NCBI GenBank assembly: GCA_900557045.1
Contig: USQY01000005.1
Span: 1 to 46,450 of the forward strand
Length of the DNA stretch: 46,450 nucleotides
Source of the DNA: an uncultured Clostridium sp.
Lineage (GTDB): Bacteria > Bacillota > Clostridia > TANB77 > CAG-508
Reading direction: 5' to 3'
Shown: one piece after another, positions 8,127-17,771 of the stretch
Layout of the letters: each line of letters starts with the position of its first letter
How positions within the stretch are numbered: position 1 is the first letter of the stretch
Position numbers and translations under genes: made by a program
The notes under the pieces: model-generated
What the model was told of the DNA's origin: nothing
Database searches by the model: none
What the model saw: only the letters and a program-made list of their open reading frames with translations

Positions 8127-8957
8127 TTATACTATAATATTTAATTTAATTTTTCGTTTTTCCACTTCAACTTTTTTTATAACGGCTGTAACAACATCTC
8201 CTGTTTTAAAGCATTGTTTGTCTCCAATATCTGCTATACCCATAACAGCAGGATTTATTTCTGCAAAATATCCTGTTATTTTTCCTTCTGAGTATATTGG
8301 CTCTGACAACCTTACAATTACAATTTGTGAACGCTTATAAAACGAATAGCCTTCTTCAGAATTAACAGCTTCTTTTCTACTACAACGGATTTTAAAATTT
8401 TCACTTATACTGCATAATTTCAATTTTGAAATCTCACCTATTGATGTCCAAGTTCCTAGGTCTTTAATAAATGTATAGGTATATTCAGTGATATGGCAGA
8501 AAGCCAATATTCCATCTCCAATATCATAAAAATTACCATATTTATATTTACTTATTACTTCTCCTTCGTAGATACACATAAAATTCTTGCGTATTTCTAA
8601 AAAAACTTCTAACATATTTTTCTTTCTTGAAAGAAAAATATGATTTTTAGATATATCAAGATCAATTATTTTACATCTTATTTTCTTGTAAAGAATTGAT
8701 AAAATCTGCCGAGGTACATCTCTGACAACTTCAATCTTTGGATATGAAAATTCATAAATTGTAACTTCATCCCATGACATAGTTCCAAAAATGTTGTTTC
8801 CCAAATCAACTGTTACAGTTTTTTTAGAAGGATTATAATATACTACTATTCCTGTAACTGTTTCGCCTGTTTCATACGCTTTTACTATATCAGTTATTGT
8901 TACATTGTTATTGATACAGTATTGGTTTTCTGGCTTAAATTTTAATGTCCGTTTCAT
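8127..8957 (-). CDS. S1 RNA-binding domain protein
   Basis: The 276-residue protein begins at the ATG at 8957 (AAGGAG nine bases upstream). At least three segments look like S1/OB-fold repeats: residues ~25-75 (ETGETVTGIVVYYNPSKKTV), a middle unit around YEGEVISKYKYGNFYDIGDGI, and a C-terminal unit (FKTGDVVTAVIKKVEVEKRKIKLNI). Clostridia often encode such a divergent S1-like protein, not equivalent to the full ribosomal S1; a role in RNA binding is likely, the target unknown. Oddity: it carries the only two zero-frame CGG codons I found in the window (residues 3 and 83), which read through normally without a frame change. Its richer use of CG-containing codons hints at a different history from its neighbours. 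Confidence 0.8.
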   Translation of the reverse strand: MKRTLKFKPENQYCINNNVTITDIVKAYETGETVTGIVVYYNPSKKTVTVDLGNNIFGTMSWDEVTIYEFSYPKIEVVRDVPRQILSILYKKIRCKIIDLDISKNHIFLSRKKNMLEVFLEIRKNFMCIYEGEVISKYKYGNFYDIGDGILAFCHITEYTYTFIKDLGTWTSIGEISKLKLCSISENFKIRCSRKEAVNSEEGYSFYKRSQIVIVRLSEPIYSEGKITGYFAEINPAVMGIADIGDKQCFKTGDVVTAVIKKVEVEKRKIKLNIIV

Positions 8958-9068
8958 TTTTCCGAACTCCTTTGTTTTATAATTCAGCATATTGCTGTTC
9001 TTTTATAATACCATATCTTTCTATTCATTGCAATGTTTTATGTAAAATAATATCGTTTTTAACAGATA

Positions 9069-9986
9069 TTATTTATCCGCTTTTTTCTTGTCATCTTTTA
9101 AAATTTCCTTCATTGAGCCTAAGGCACTTAAAGCAGATGTAGCTTCAAAAGGTATAAATACTTTATTGGCATCGCCATTAGCAACTTCTTTTAAAGTTTC
9201 TAAAGATTTTAATTGAACCAATTTATCATTTGGATTTGAATTCATCATTGCTTCATAAACCATAGAGATTTCTTGAGCTTTAGCTTCAGCAACTTGTTTA
9301 ATGGCTTCAGCTTCACCAGCAGCTCTTCTTATTGCAGCTTCTCTATCAGCTTCAGCAGCTAATATAGCTGCTTCTTTTTTACCTTCTGCTAGTGTAATTG
9401 CAGATTGTCTTTCACCTTCTGCTTGTAAAATTAATGCTCTTTTATTTCTTTCAGCATTCATTTGTTTTTCCATTGCATCACGAATATCTGCAGGTGGTGT
9501 AATATCCTTTATTTCAACTCTATCAACTTTGCATCCCCACTGATCTGTAGCTTCATCTAATAATACTCTTAATTGATCATTAATTGAATCGCGTGAACTA
9601 AATGTTTGGTCTAAATCCATTTTACCAACAATATCACGAATTGTTGTAATAGCTAAATACTCAATACCCTTTTTTAAAGATTGAATTTCATACACTGCTT
9701 TTGCAGGATCTGTAATTTTATAGAATACAACTGTATCTATTGTAATTGTAACATTATCATGTGTGATAACTCCTTGTGGTGGTACATCCATAGTTTGTTG
9801 TTTTAAACTAACAACAGATCTAACATGATCTAAAAATGGTATAATTATTGTTAAACCAGCATCTGCTACTTTGTGGAATTTACCTAATCTTTCAATGATA
9901 TAAACTTCTGATTGTTTTACAATTTTTATTGTTTTGAAAGCAATTATCAAAACTAATATTAATAAAACTATAAAAAATACTGTCAT
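9069..9986 (-). CDS. SPFH/band 7 membrane scaffold protein (stomatin/QmcA type)
   Basis: This 305-residue stomatin-like protein has an N-terminal membrane anchor (VFFIVLLILVLIIAF), the SPFH/band 7 domain (residues ~20-190, with IIPFLDHVRSVVSLKQQTMD and MDVPPQGVITHDNV) and a long Ala/Glu-rich helical segment (AEGERQSAITLAEGKKEAA). It ends in a basic Lys-rich tail. Such proteins oligomerise into membrane microdomain scaffolds. The adjacent upstream nfeD gene, 44 bases away on the same strand, is the classic partner. The start follows AAGGAGG. Confidence 0.93.
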   Translation of the reverse strand: MTVFFIVLLILVLIIAFKTIKIVKQSEVYIIERLGKFHKVADAGLTIIIPFLDHVRSVVSLKQQTMDVPPQGVITHDNVTITIDTVVFYKITDPAKAVYEIQSLKKGIEYLAITTIRDIVGKMDLDQTFSSRDSINDQLRVLLDEATDQWGCKVDRVEIKDITPPADIRDAMEKQMNAERNKRALILQAEGERQSAITLAEGKKEAAILAAEADREAAIRRAAGEAEAIKQVAEAKAQEISMVYEAMMNSNPNDKLVQLKSLETLKEVANGDANKVFIPFEATSALSALGSMKEILKDDKKKADK

Positions 9987-10030
9987 ATTTTTTCCTCCTT
10001 AAAATAATACATTTAATATATTAACATAAT

Positions 10031-10495
10031 CTAAACTATAGTTTTTTCTTTTGATTCTTCATCTTTTTTATCTTTTGATTTTTCTACTATTGCTTTTACA
10101 CCATCTATTCTTAAAATAGTAATCAATTCTCCTTCTGGAATAATTTCATCTGATAAAGTTCTTGCAGACCATACCTCTCCATCGACTTTTATTTGACCAA
10201 TTCCTTTTATAGAATTGATTTCTTTAACAACAATTCCAGTTTTACCAATAATAGAATATGCATTAGTAGGTGTAGTGTCATTTTTAGTAAATTTTTTAAC
10301 AAAAGATCTTGTACAAAAAAGTAATAATATTGATGAAATAGTAAATATTCCAATCTGAATACCTACACTATCCACAAAAATGCTTACAACCATTGTTATT
10401 AAAGCTCCAATTCCTAACCAAAATAGTAAAAAGGCAGGATCGAAGATTTCTAAAATAAAAAACAGTATCGCTATAATTAACCATATTTGCCACAT
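10031..10495 (-). CDS. NfeD family membrane protein
   Basis: This 154-residue short-form NfeD has three or four hydrophobic segments (residues ~3-75, beginning MWQIWLIIAILFFILEIFDPAFLLF) followed by a soluble OB-fold (residues ~80-145: GKTGIVVKEINSIKGIGQIKVDGEVW). NfeD proteins are encoded next to stomatin/SPFH genes and act with them in membrane quality control or raft organisation; this pairing is seen here. A ribosome-binding site (AGGAGG) precedes the ATG. There is no protease domain, as expected for the short form. Confidence 0.9.
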   Translation of the reverse strand: MWQIWLIIAILFFILEIFDPAFLLFWLGIGALITMVVSIFVDSVGIQIGIFTISSILLLFCTRSFVKKFTKNDTTPTNAYSIIGKTGIVVKEINSIKGIGQIKVDGEVWSARTLSDEIIPEGELITILRIDGVKAIVEKSKDKKDEESKEKTIV

Positions 10496-10558
10496 ATTTG
10501 CTACCTCCTACAATTAATATTATACCACACTTTTCATTTAAAGAAAAGCCCTTTTAAA

Positions 10559-12295
10559 TTAATCATACTTTTTTCTTTTCACATATTTAGTATGTAATAA
10601 CTCATGAGCTCTATTTCCTCCAGTTTCACCTAAATATTCCTCATATATTTTCTTAACCACCGGATTTTCATGTGACTTCCTAATAGTAGCTTTTTCATCA
10701 ATATCATATAAACAATCAGCTCTTAATTTTCTGATGTCAGTTTTAGCTCTTTCTTTAGAAGAATGTATTGGTTGACCACCACCCATTACACATCCTCCTG
10801 GACATGCCATTATTTCTACAAATTGATAATCTGCTTTTCCATCTTTTATCTCATCCATAATAATTTGTGCATTTCCTAATCCATGTGCCACAACAGCTTT
10901 AAGTTCCATGTCTCCTACTTTTACAATGGTCCTTTTTATTCCTTCTTTTCCCCTTACATTTTTGAAATTTACATTTGCAAGGTTTTCTCCTGTAATTTTT
11001 TCAACTGCAGTTCTTAAAGCTGCTTCCATTACTCCTCCTGTTGTTCCAAATATTGCAGCAGCTCCTGTTGCCTCCTCCATAGGAGCATCAAAAGTAGAAT
11101 TTTCTAAATTAGCAAAATCAATTCCTGCCTGTTTAATCATTCTAGCTATTTCACGTGTTGTTAAAACATAATCAACATCTTTTATTCCTTTAACATTCAT
11201 TTCATCACGATTAACTTCAAATTTTTTGGCAACACATGGCATAACAGATACAACACAAATTTTTTCTGGATTAACATTTATTTTTTCAGCATAATAAGAT
11301 TTAATTAATGCTCCAAACATTTGGTGTGGTGATTTACAACTTGATAAATGTTCTAACTGTTCTGGATAATTCATTTCAATATATTTAACCCACCCTGGGC
11401 TACATGAAGTAATCATTGGAATACCTTTACCACTTTTCAATCTTTCTAATAATTCATTAGATTCCTCAACTATAGTAAAATCAGCTCCTGTATTTGTATC
11501 AAATACTTTATCAAAACCAATTCTTTTTAAAGCTGTAACCATTTTTCCTGTAACATTTGTGCCAATATTCATTCCGAATTCTTCCCCCAAGGCCGCTCTA
11601 ACAGCTGGTGCTGTCTGTGCTACTACAATTTTTTCTTCATTTTTTAGTTCGTTCCATACATCTTTTGTATTATCTTTTTCATGTAAAGCTCCTGTTGGGC
11701 AAGAAATTATACATTGCCCGCAGTTAGTACAATTAACATCATTTAAGCTCCTATTTTCTGCAGTTGAAACACATGATTTAAAACCTCTATTTGCAACATC
11801 TATAGCTCCTATTTTTTGTACATTTTTACATGTAGCAACACATCTTCTACATAAAACACATTTATTAAAATCACGAACTATTGAAGGTGAACAATTATCT
11901 TGTTCATGTTCATTAATTTCACCTCTATATTCAATCTCTTGAACATTATATTTTCTTGCTAAAGATTGAAGCTCACAATTTCCATTACGAATACATGCCA
12001 AACAATCAACATTATGATTAGATAAAATCAAATCTAATATGACTTTTCTAGCTTCCATTATATTTTTGGAATTTGTTTTTACAACCATTCCATCTTCAAC
12101 TTTTTGTATACATGAAGTTGCAAAACCTTTTTTGCCTTCTACTTCAACTATACACATTCTACAATCTCCAACTTCATTTATTTCTTTTAAAAAACATAGA
12201 GTTGGAATATCTATTCCAGCAGTTCTTGCCGCTTCTAATATAGTAGTTCCTTCTTGAACACTAACATTTATGCCATCAATTGTTAAATTTATCAT
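10559..12295 (-). CDS. hydA: [FeFe]-hydrogenase catalytic subunit of a trimeric NADH-linked hydrogenase
   Basis: This subunit forms H2 from protons at an H-cluster. From the ATG at 12295 (preceded by GAAAGGA) the protein has 578 residues. An N-terminal 2Fe-2S ferredoxin fold has CFLKEINEVGDCRMC. The His-Cys3 cluster is followed by two 4Fe-4S motifs (CVLCRRCVATC, CTNCGQCIISC). H-cluster motifs are L1 TSCSPGW, L2 MPCVAKKFE and L3 ending CPGGCVMGGGQP. L1 has Ser where the commonest form has Cys (TSCCP), a variant I recall from some NAD-linked, often electron-bifurcating enzymes. A small C-terminal Lys-rich extension follows. With HydB and HydC it likely oxidises NADH and reduced ferredoxin together, though bifurcation is inference. 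Confidence 0.95.
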   Translation of the reverse strand: MINLTIDGINVSVQEGTTILEAARTAGIDIPTLCFLKEINEVGDCRMCIVEVEGKKGFATSCIQKVEDGMVVKTNSKNIMEARKVILDLILSNHNVDCLACIRNGNCELQSLARKYNVQEIEYRGEINEHEQDNCSPSIVRDFNKCVLCRRCVATCKNVQKIGAIDVANRGFKSCVSTAENRSLNDVNCTNCGQCIISCPTGALHEKDNTKDVWNELKNEEKIVVAQTAPAVRAALGEEFGMNIGTNVTGKMVTALKRIGFDKVFDTNTGADFTIVEESNELLERLKSGKGIPMITSCSPGWVKYIEMNYPEQLEHLSSCKSPHQMFGALIKSYYAEKINVNPEKICVVSVMPCVAKKFEVNRDEMNVKGIKDVDYVLTTREIARMIKQAGIDFANLENSTFDAPMEEATGAAAIFGTTGGVMEAALRTAVEKITGENLANVNFKNVRGKEGIKRTIVKVGDMELKAVVAHGLGNAQIIMDEIKDGKADYQFVEIMACPGGCVMGGGQPIHSSKERAKTDIRKLRADCLYDIDEKATIRKSHENPVVKKIYEEYLGETGGNRAHELLHTKYVKRKKYD

Positions 12296-12378
12296 ATTAC
12301 ATTTTCCTTTCTCTTTTATTAATTGTGTATATCTCATATCATTTTTCTACTAATATCTAATTAACAGAATATCAAAAT

Positions 12379-14238
12379 TTACTTTGATATTGCTTTAAAA
12401 GGACATTTATGAGCACATGCCCCACATTTAATACATTTTTCTTCATTTATAACATGTAGCTGTTTTATTTCTCCAGAAATTGCTCCTACAGGGCAGTTTC
12501 TTTTACATAATCCACACCCTTTACACAAGTTTTCATCAATATGATATTTAGCAAAAGCTTTACATTCACCTGCTGGACATTTTTTATCTCTAATATGTGA
12601 TAAAAATTCTTCTCTAAAATACTTTAACGTACTTAAAACCGGGTTTGGAGCAGTTTGACCTAATCCACATAAAGATGTTCTTTTTATATTTACAGCTAAT
12701 TTTTCAAGTTTTTCTAAATCTTCTTCTTCACCATTTCCATCACAAATTTTCTGTAATATTTCAAACATTCTTTTAGTTCCCACTCTACAAGGTGTACATT
12801 TACCGCATGACTCATCAACAGTAAATTCCAAATAAAATTTTGCTAAGTTAACCATGCATTTTGTATCATCCATTACAATTAGTCCCCCTGACCCCATCAT
12901 TGACCCAATTGAATTTAAAGATTCATAATCAATTGGTGTATCTAAATGCTGTTCTGGAATACATCCACCTGATGGTCCACCTGTTTGAGCTGCTTTAAAT
13001 TTTCTTCCATTAGGAATTCCTCCACCTATATCATAAACAATTTCTCTTAATGTAGTTCCCATTGGAACTTCAACTAAACCTATATTATTAACATTTCCAC
13101 CTAATGCAAACACTTTTGTTCCCTTTGAATTTTCTGTACCAATATTTGAATACCATTGTGAGCCTTTTAAAATTATAGTTGGAATATTTGCATATGTTTC
13201 TACATTATTTATTAAAGTAGGTTTTCCCCATAAACCACTATTTGCTGGGAAAGGTGGTTTAAGTCTTGGCTGACCACGCCTTCCTTCTATTGATTCTAAC
13301 AAAGCTGTTTCTTCTCCACAAACAAAAGCTCCTGCACCCAAACGAATTTTCAAACTAAAATCAAATCCTGTATTCCAAATATTTCTGCCTAAAATACCAT
13401 ATTTTTCTGCTTGTTCAATTGCTATTTGAAATCTTTTAACAGCTATTGGATATTCCGCTCTAACATATATATAACCTTTATTTGCACCAACTGCATAGCC
13501 TGCAATCATCATTGCCTCAATAACAGAATGTGGAGTTCCTTCTAAAATACTTCTATCCATAAATGCTCCTGGATCACCTTCATCTGCATTACATACAACA
13601 TACTTTTGGTCACCTTTAGCCATTTTTGTAAAATTCCATTTTTTACCTGTTGAAAATCCTGCTCCACCACGACCTCTTAAGCCTGAATCTGAAATAATTT
13701 TTATTACTTCATCCGGATTTAATTCAAACAAACATTTTTCTAGTGCCTTATATCCATCAAAAGCTATATATTCATCAATATTCTCTGGATCAATTTTTCC
13801 GCAATTTTCTAACGCAATTCTATTTTGTTTTTCATAAAAATTTAGCTCATTTAATTTTTTTACTACACTTTCATCTATATCTTTGCATAATAATCTTTCA
13901 ACAATTTTATTTTCTTTTATATGTATATTTATAATTTCTTCGGCATCTTCTGGCTTTATTAATGCATAAAATACATTTTCTGGTTGTATTATTACAATTG
14001 GACCTTTTGCACACAATCCAAAACACCCAGTTTGAATTACTTTAGCATTGGTTATATTATTCTTTTTAATTGCCTCATTTAACTTTTCTATAATAATTGG
14101 CGACTTTGAAGAAGTACACCCGGTTCCACCACATACTAAAATGTGCTTTTCTGTTGTTTTAGCATTCTCATTAATTCTTAAATCTAATTTTGCTCTAACT
14201 TTCGCCCTTATTTCATCAATTTCTTCTAATGATTTCAT
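12379..14238 (-). CDS. hydB: NuoF-like flavoprotein subunit of the [FeFe]-hydrogenase
   Basis: The 619-residue diaphorase subunit binds NAD(H) and FMN. An N-terminal thioredoxin-like 2Fe-2S domain (VCGGTGCTSSKS then QTGCFGLCAKGP) is followed by the NuoF core, with the FMN/NAD glycine-rich loop GLRGRGGAGFSTGKKW and ADEGDPGAFMDR. The 4Fe-4S site is SCGKCTPCRVGTKRM. Two C-terminal ferredoxin motifs (CKGCGLCKRNCPVGA, CIKCGACAHKCPFKA) would link electrons to HydA or ferredoxin. This domain order is that of HydB/HndC-type subunits of NAD-linked hydrogenases. Gene order hydC-hydB-hydA with short gaps indicates one operon. Confidence 0.95.
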   Translation of the reverse strand: MKSLEEIDEIRAKVRAKLDLRINENAKTTEKHILVCGGTGCTSSKSPIIIEKLNEAIKKNNITNAKVIQTGCFGLCAKGPIVIIQPENVFYALIKPEDAEEIINIHIKENKIVERLLCKDIDESVVKKLNELNFYEKQNRIALENCGKIDPENIDEYIAFDGYKALEKCLFELNPDEVIKIISDSGLRGRGGAGFSTGKKWNFTKMAKGDQKYVVCNADEGDPGAFMDRSILEGTPHSVIEAMMIAGYAVGANKGYIYVRAEYPIAVKRFQIAIEQAEKYGILGRNIWNTGFDFSLKIRLGAGAFVCGEETALLESIEGRRGQPRLKPPFPANSGLWGKPTLINNVETYANIPTIILKGSQWYSNIGTENSKGTKVFALGGNVNNIGLVEVPMGTTLREIVYDIGGGIPNGRKFKAAQTGGPSGGCIPEQHLDTPIDYESLNSIGSMMGSGGLIVMDDTKCMVNLAKFYLEFTVDESCGKCTPCRVGTKRMFEILQKICDGNGEEEDLEKLEKLAVNIKRTSLCGLGQTAPNPVLSTLKYFREEFLSHIRDKKCPAGECKAFAKYHIDENLCKGCGLCKRNCPVGAISGEIKQLHVINEEKCIKCGACAHKCPFKAISK

Positions 14239-14273
14239 CGAAATTCCTCCATTTCATATTTTTACTAAATATT

Positions 14274-14765
14274 CTATTTTTCTTTATTTATAATTTCTTT
14301 TATAACATTTTCAACCATCTCTGGAGTAGCTTTCCCATAAACATCATTATTAACTGTAAACACAGGAGCTAGTCCACATGCACCTACACATCTAGTAGCT
14401 TCAATTGAGAATAAACCATCTTCTGTAGTTTGCCCAACATCTATTTTTAAAATTTCTTTTACTTTATCTAAAATCTGTTCAGCACCTTTAACAAAACATG
14501 CTGTTCCTAAGCAAACTGCAATATTATATTTACCTTTAGATTCTAAAGTAAATCTAGAATAAAAAGTTATAACTCCATATATTTCTGCCATAGAAATATT
14601 TAAATACTCTGAAATTTGCTTTTGCGCATCAGTTGAAATATAACCATATTTTTCTTGTACTTCATTTAAAATCTGAATTAAATTACTCTTATCGTTTTTA
14701 TATTTTTTTAATAATTCTTTTAATTCAGTATTTTTATTTTGACTTCCACATTTACATTCACTCAT
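14274..14765 (-). CDS. hydC: NuoE-like 2Fe-2S subunit of the [FeFe]-hydrogenase
   Basis: This 163-residue thioredoxin-fold subunit has an N-terminal helical bundle (residues ~10-70, with NEVQEKYGYISTDAQ) and the four 2Fe-2S cysteines in AVCLGTACFVKGA and ATRCVGACGLAPVF. It is homologous to NuoE/HndA and passes electrons between the flavoprotein and the rest of the complex. It is the first gene of the hyd operon, 35 bases before hydB, and is divergent from the XRE gene at 15023 across a 257-base intergenic region. A good AAGGAGG precedes the ATG. Confidence 0.94.
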   Translation of the reverse strand: MSECKCGSQNKNTELKELLKKYKNDKSNLIQILNEVQEKYGYISTDAQKQISEYLNISMAEIYGVITFYSRFTLESKGKYNIAVCLGTACFVKGAEQILDKVKEILKIDVGQTTEDGLFSIEATRCVGACGLAPVFTVNNDVYGKATPEMVENVIKEIINKEK

Positions 14766-15022
14766 ATGCTTTTTACCTCCTTATTATACTATTTTAATTA
14801 TAGTATCAAATGCATTATATCATAACACTTTTTTTATACAATAATTTTCTACATTTTTTCTGTTTCGATTTTTATAAAATTAGTATTCACAATCTTATTA
14901 TTTAGAATTGCAAAGTAAACTAAACTTATAGTATATGTTTTTACTTATTGGTAAATATATATAATAAGGTTTCTTTATTTTATAAAACACTAATGCTATA
15001 AATTTTTTGAAGGGGTGATTAT

Positions 15023-15346
15023 ATGGCTCTTGATTTTACAATAGTTGGACAAAGACTAAAAAAAGCAAGAATAGATAAAGAAATGACTCAGGAAAATTTA
15101 GCCGAACAGTTAGATGTTTCAGTGGCATTTTTAAGCAGAATCGAACGTGGTATTTCACATATTAACTTAAAAAGATTAAGTCAGATTTGCTCCATTTTAG
15201 GTGTGAGTGAAGGTTATATTTTAAATGGAACTTCAAGTTCTTCTGAACAATACTTAATATCAGAATTTAATGATTTGTTAAGCAATTGTTCTGCTGAAAA
15301 ACAAAAATTAATATATAAAATTGCAAAAGTAATAATAGAGGATTAA
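15023..15346 (+). CDS. XRE-family DNA-binding regulator
   Basis: This 107-residue protein has a Cro/C1-type helix-turn-helix at residues ~7-65 (VGQRLKKARIDKEMTQENLA, then SVAFLSRIERG) and a short C-terminal helical region (EFNDLLSNCSAEKQKLIYKI) that may dimerise. It sits between the divergent hyd operon and pflB and so may regulate one or both, but no operator was identified. The ATG is preceded by AAGGGGTGATT. A strong terminator follows. Similar small regulators are common in Clostridia with unknown signals. Confidence 0.85.
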   Translation: MALDFTIVGQRLKKARIDKEMTQENLAEQLDVSVAFLSRIERGISHINLKRLSQICSILGVSEGYILNGTSSSSEQYLISEFNDLLSNCSAEKQKLIYKIAKVIIED

Positions 15347-15354
15347 AAATTTTT

Positions 15355-15402
15355 CTTATAAAGTTTATGAATTTGTACATAATAAACTTTATAAGATTTT
15401 TT
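15355..15402 (+). terminator. Intrinsic terminator of the XRE gene
   Basis: Stem CTTATAAAGTTTAT with the near-complement AATAAACTTTATAAG is followed by ATTTTTTATT, eight bases after the stop codon. Confidence 0.85.
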
Positions 15403-15411
15403 ATTGTTTAG

Positions 15412-15440
15412 TTGAAAATAAATAATTCATGTGTTATATT
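15412..15440 (+). promoter_or_regulatory. Putative sigma-A promoter of pflB-pflA
   Basis: TTGAAA at 15412-15417 and TATATT at 15435-15440 are separated by 17 bases, close to the vegetative consensus. They lie 37 bases upstream of the pflB ATG and just after the preceding terminator. Confidence 0.6.
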
Positions 15441-15476
15441 ATACACTAGGATTTTTTAATTTTAAGGAGGTATATT

Positions 15477-17714
15477 ATGAATTTTAAACAATGGGAAGGT
15501 TTCACCCAACATGTTGACTGGACAAATGAAATTAATGTAAGAGACTTTATTCAAGCAAATTACAAACCATATATTGGAGATTCTACTTTTTTAGCAAATC
15601 CCACTAAAACAACAAAACAATTGTGGGATGAAGTTCTAGTTTTGTATAAACTAGAACGCGAAAAAGGTGGTGTTCTTGATGCCGATGTATCAACTCCATC
15701 TTCTGTAAATGCTTTTGAACCTGGATATATTAATAAAAACTTAGAACAAATTGTAGGTCTTCAAACAGACAAGCCATTAAAGCGTGCAATCATGCCTAAT
15801 GGGGGTATCCGTATAGTTCAAAAATCTTGCGAGGCTTATGGATACAAAGTAGATGACAAAATATCTGAAATTTATAGTAAATATAGAAAAACACATAACG
15901 ATGGTGTTTTTGATGTTTATACACCAGATATTCGTGCAGCAAGAAGCTCTCATTTATTAACTGGATTACCTGATGGTTACGGTCGTGGTAGAATTATTGG
16001 TGATTATAGAAGAGTTGCTCTTTATGGTGTTGATTATTTAATTAATAAAAAGAAACAAGATTTAATAGATGTAAACCCAGACGAATTTACTGAAGACATA
16101 ATTAGAAATAGAGAAGAAATTTCTGAGCAAATAAAAGCACTAAATGATTTGAAAAAAATGGCAGAGAAATATGGTTTTGATATTTCTGTTCCTGCCTCAA
16201 ATGCTAAAGAAGCTATACAATGGTTATATTTCGGATATTTAGGTGCTGTAAAAGATCAAAATGGTGCTGCAATGAGTATTGGTAGAACATCAACTTTCTT
16301 AGATATTTATATTGAAAGAGATTTAAATAATGGCATATTAACAGAAGAACAAGCACAAGAATTAATGGATCATTTTATAATGAAACTACGTTTAGTTCGT
16401 TTTTTACGTGCTCCAGAATACAATGAATTATTTAGCGGAGACCCTGTTTGGGTAACTGAAAGTATTGGTGGTATGGGAATTGATGGTAGAACTTTAGTTA
16501 CTAAAAACTCTTATAGAGTTCTACATTCTTTAGTAAATTTAGGACCTGCTCCAGAGCCAAATTTAACAGTTTTATGGTCTAAAAATCTACCTGAAAACTT
16601 TAAAAAATATTGTTCTGAAATTTCAATTAAAACATCTGCCATTCAATACGAGAACGATGATTTAATGAGAATAACTTTAGGAGATGATTATGGTATAGCA
16701 TGTTGTGTCTCTCCAATGAAAATAGGAAAACAAATGCAATTCTTTGGTGCAAGAGCTAATTTAGCTAAAACACTTCTATATGCTATAAATGGTGGAAAAG
16801 ATGAGAATTCTGGTAAGCAAATAGCACCAAAGTTTGAACCTATTACTTCTGAATATTTAGACTATGATGAAGTAATGGAAAAATTTGATGTTATGATGGA
16901 TTATGTTGCAAAAATTTATATTAAAGCTTTAAATATAATTCATTATATGCATGATAAATACTCATACGAAGCTTTAGAAATGGCTTTACATGATAATGAA
17001 ATTTATAGAACTATGGCTTGTGGTATTGCAGGATTATCAGTTGTTGCTGATTCTTTATCTGCCATAAAATATGCTAAAGTAAAAATTATCAGAAATGAAG
17101 CAGGTCTTGCTATTAATTATGAAATTAATGGAGATTTTCCTAAATACGGTAATGATGATGATAGAGTAGATAATATAGCTGTAGAATTAATAAAAACATT
17201 TGAAAAGAAATTGCAAAAGCATCAAACTTACAGACATTCAAAACCCACACTTTCTGTTTTAACTATAACTTCTAATGTGGTTTATGGAAAAGCAACAGGA
17301 AACACACCTGATGGAAGAAAATCGGGAGAACCTTTTGGTCCTGGTTCTAATCCTTTACATGGTAGAGATATTAATGGTGCATTAGCAGTTATGAATACAA
17401 TAGCAAAATTACCTTTCGAATATGCTTCTGATGGTATTTCCTTTACGTTTGCAATCACTCCTTCTACTCTAGGAAAAGACAAAAATACTCAAGTTACAAA
17501 TTTATCTAATATTCTAGATGGATATTTCATGCAAACAGGTCATCATATTAATGTTAATGTGTTCAATAGGGAGTTATTAGAAGATGCAATGGAACACCCT
17601 GAAAAATATCCTCAACTTACTATTAGAGTTTCTGGTTATGCAGTTAATTTTGTTAAATTAACTAGAGAACAACAATTAGATGTTATTCACAGAACTATTC
17701 ATGAGAGAATTTAG
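15477..17714 (+). CDS. pflB: Formate C-acetyltransferase (pyruvate formate-lyase)
   Basis: This glycyl-radical enzyme converts pyruvate and CoA to formate and acetyl-CoA under anaerobic conditions. The 745-residue product has the catalytic Cys pair in IACCVSPMKIG and the radical glycine in the C-terminal IRVSGYAVNFVKL motif. The N-terminal EPGYINKNLEQIVGLQTDKP region is typical of true PFL rather than a glycerol or choline relative. The length agrees with the family. An AAGGAGG precedes the ATG. The activase gene follows 57 bases downstream. Its CGT/CGC use suggests high expression. Confidence 0.97.
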   Translation: MNFKQWEGFTQHVDWTNEINVRDFIQANYKPYIGDSTFLANPTKTTKQLWDEVLVLYKLEREKGGVLDADVSTPSSVNAFEPGYINKNLEQIVGLQTDKPLKRAIMPNGGIRIVQKSCEAYGYKVDDKISEIYSKYRKTHNDGVFDVYTPDIRAARSSHLLTGLPDGYGRGRIIGDYRRVALYGVDYLINKKKQDLIDVNPDEFTEDIIRNREEISEQIKALNDLKKMAEKYGFDISVPASNAKEAIQWLYFGYLGAVKDQNGAAMSIGRTSTFLDIYIERDLNNGILTEEQAQELMDHFIMKLRLVRFLRAPEYNELFSGDPVWVTESIGGMGIDGRTLVTKNSYRVLHSLVNLGPAPEPNLTVLWSKNLPENFKKYCSEISIKTSAIQYENDDLMRITLGDDYGIACCVSPMKIGKQMQFFGARANLAKTLLYAINGGKDENSGKQIAPKFEPITSEYLDYDEVMEKFDVMMDYVAKIYIKALNIIHYMHDKYSYEALEMALHDNEIYRTMACGIAGLSVVADSLSAIKYAKVKIIRNEAGLAINYEINGDFPKYGNDDDRVDNIAVELIKTFEKKLQKHQTYRHSKPTLSVLTITSNVVYGKATGNTPDGRKSGEPFGPGSNPLHGRDINGALAVMNTIAKLPFEYASDGISFTFAITPSTLGKDKNTQVTNLSNILDGYFMQTGHHINVNVFNRELLEDAMEHPEKYPQLTIRVSGYAVNFVKLTREQQLDVIHRTIHERI

Positions 17715-17771
17715 TCACATTAAATATTAATCATAAATGCAAAATATTCGGAAGGATTTGGTATTGTTAAA

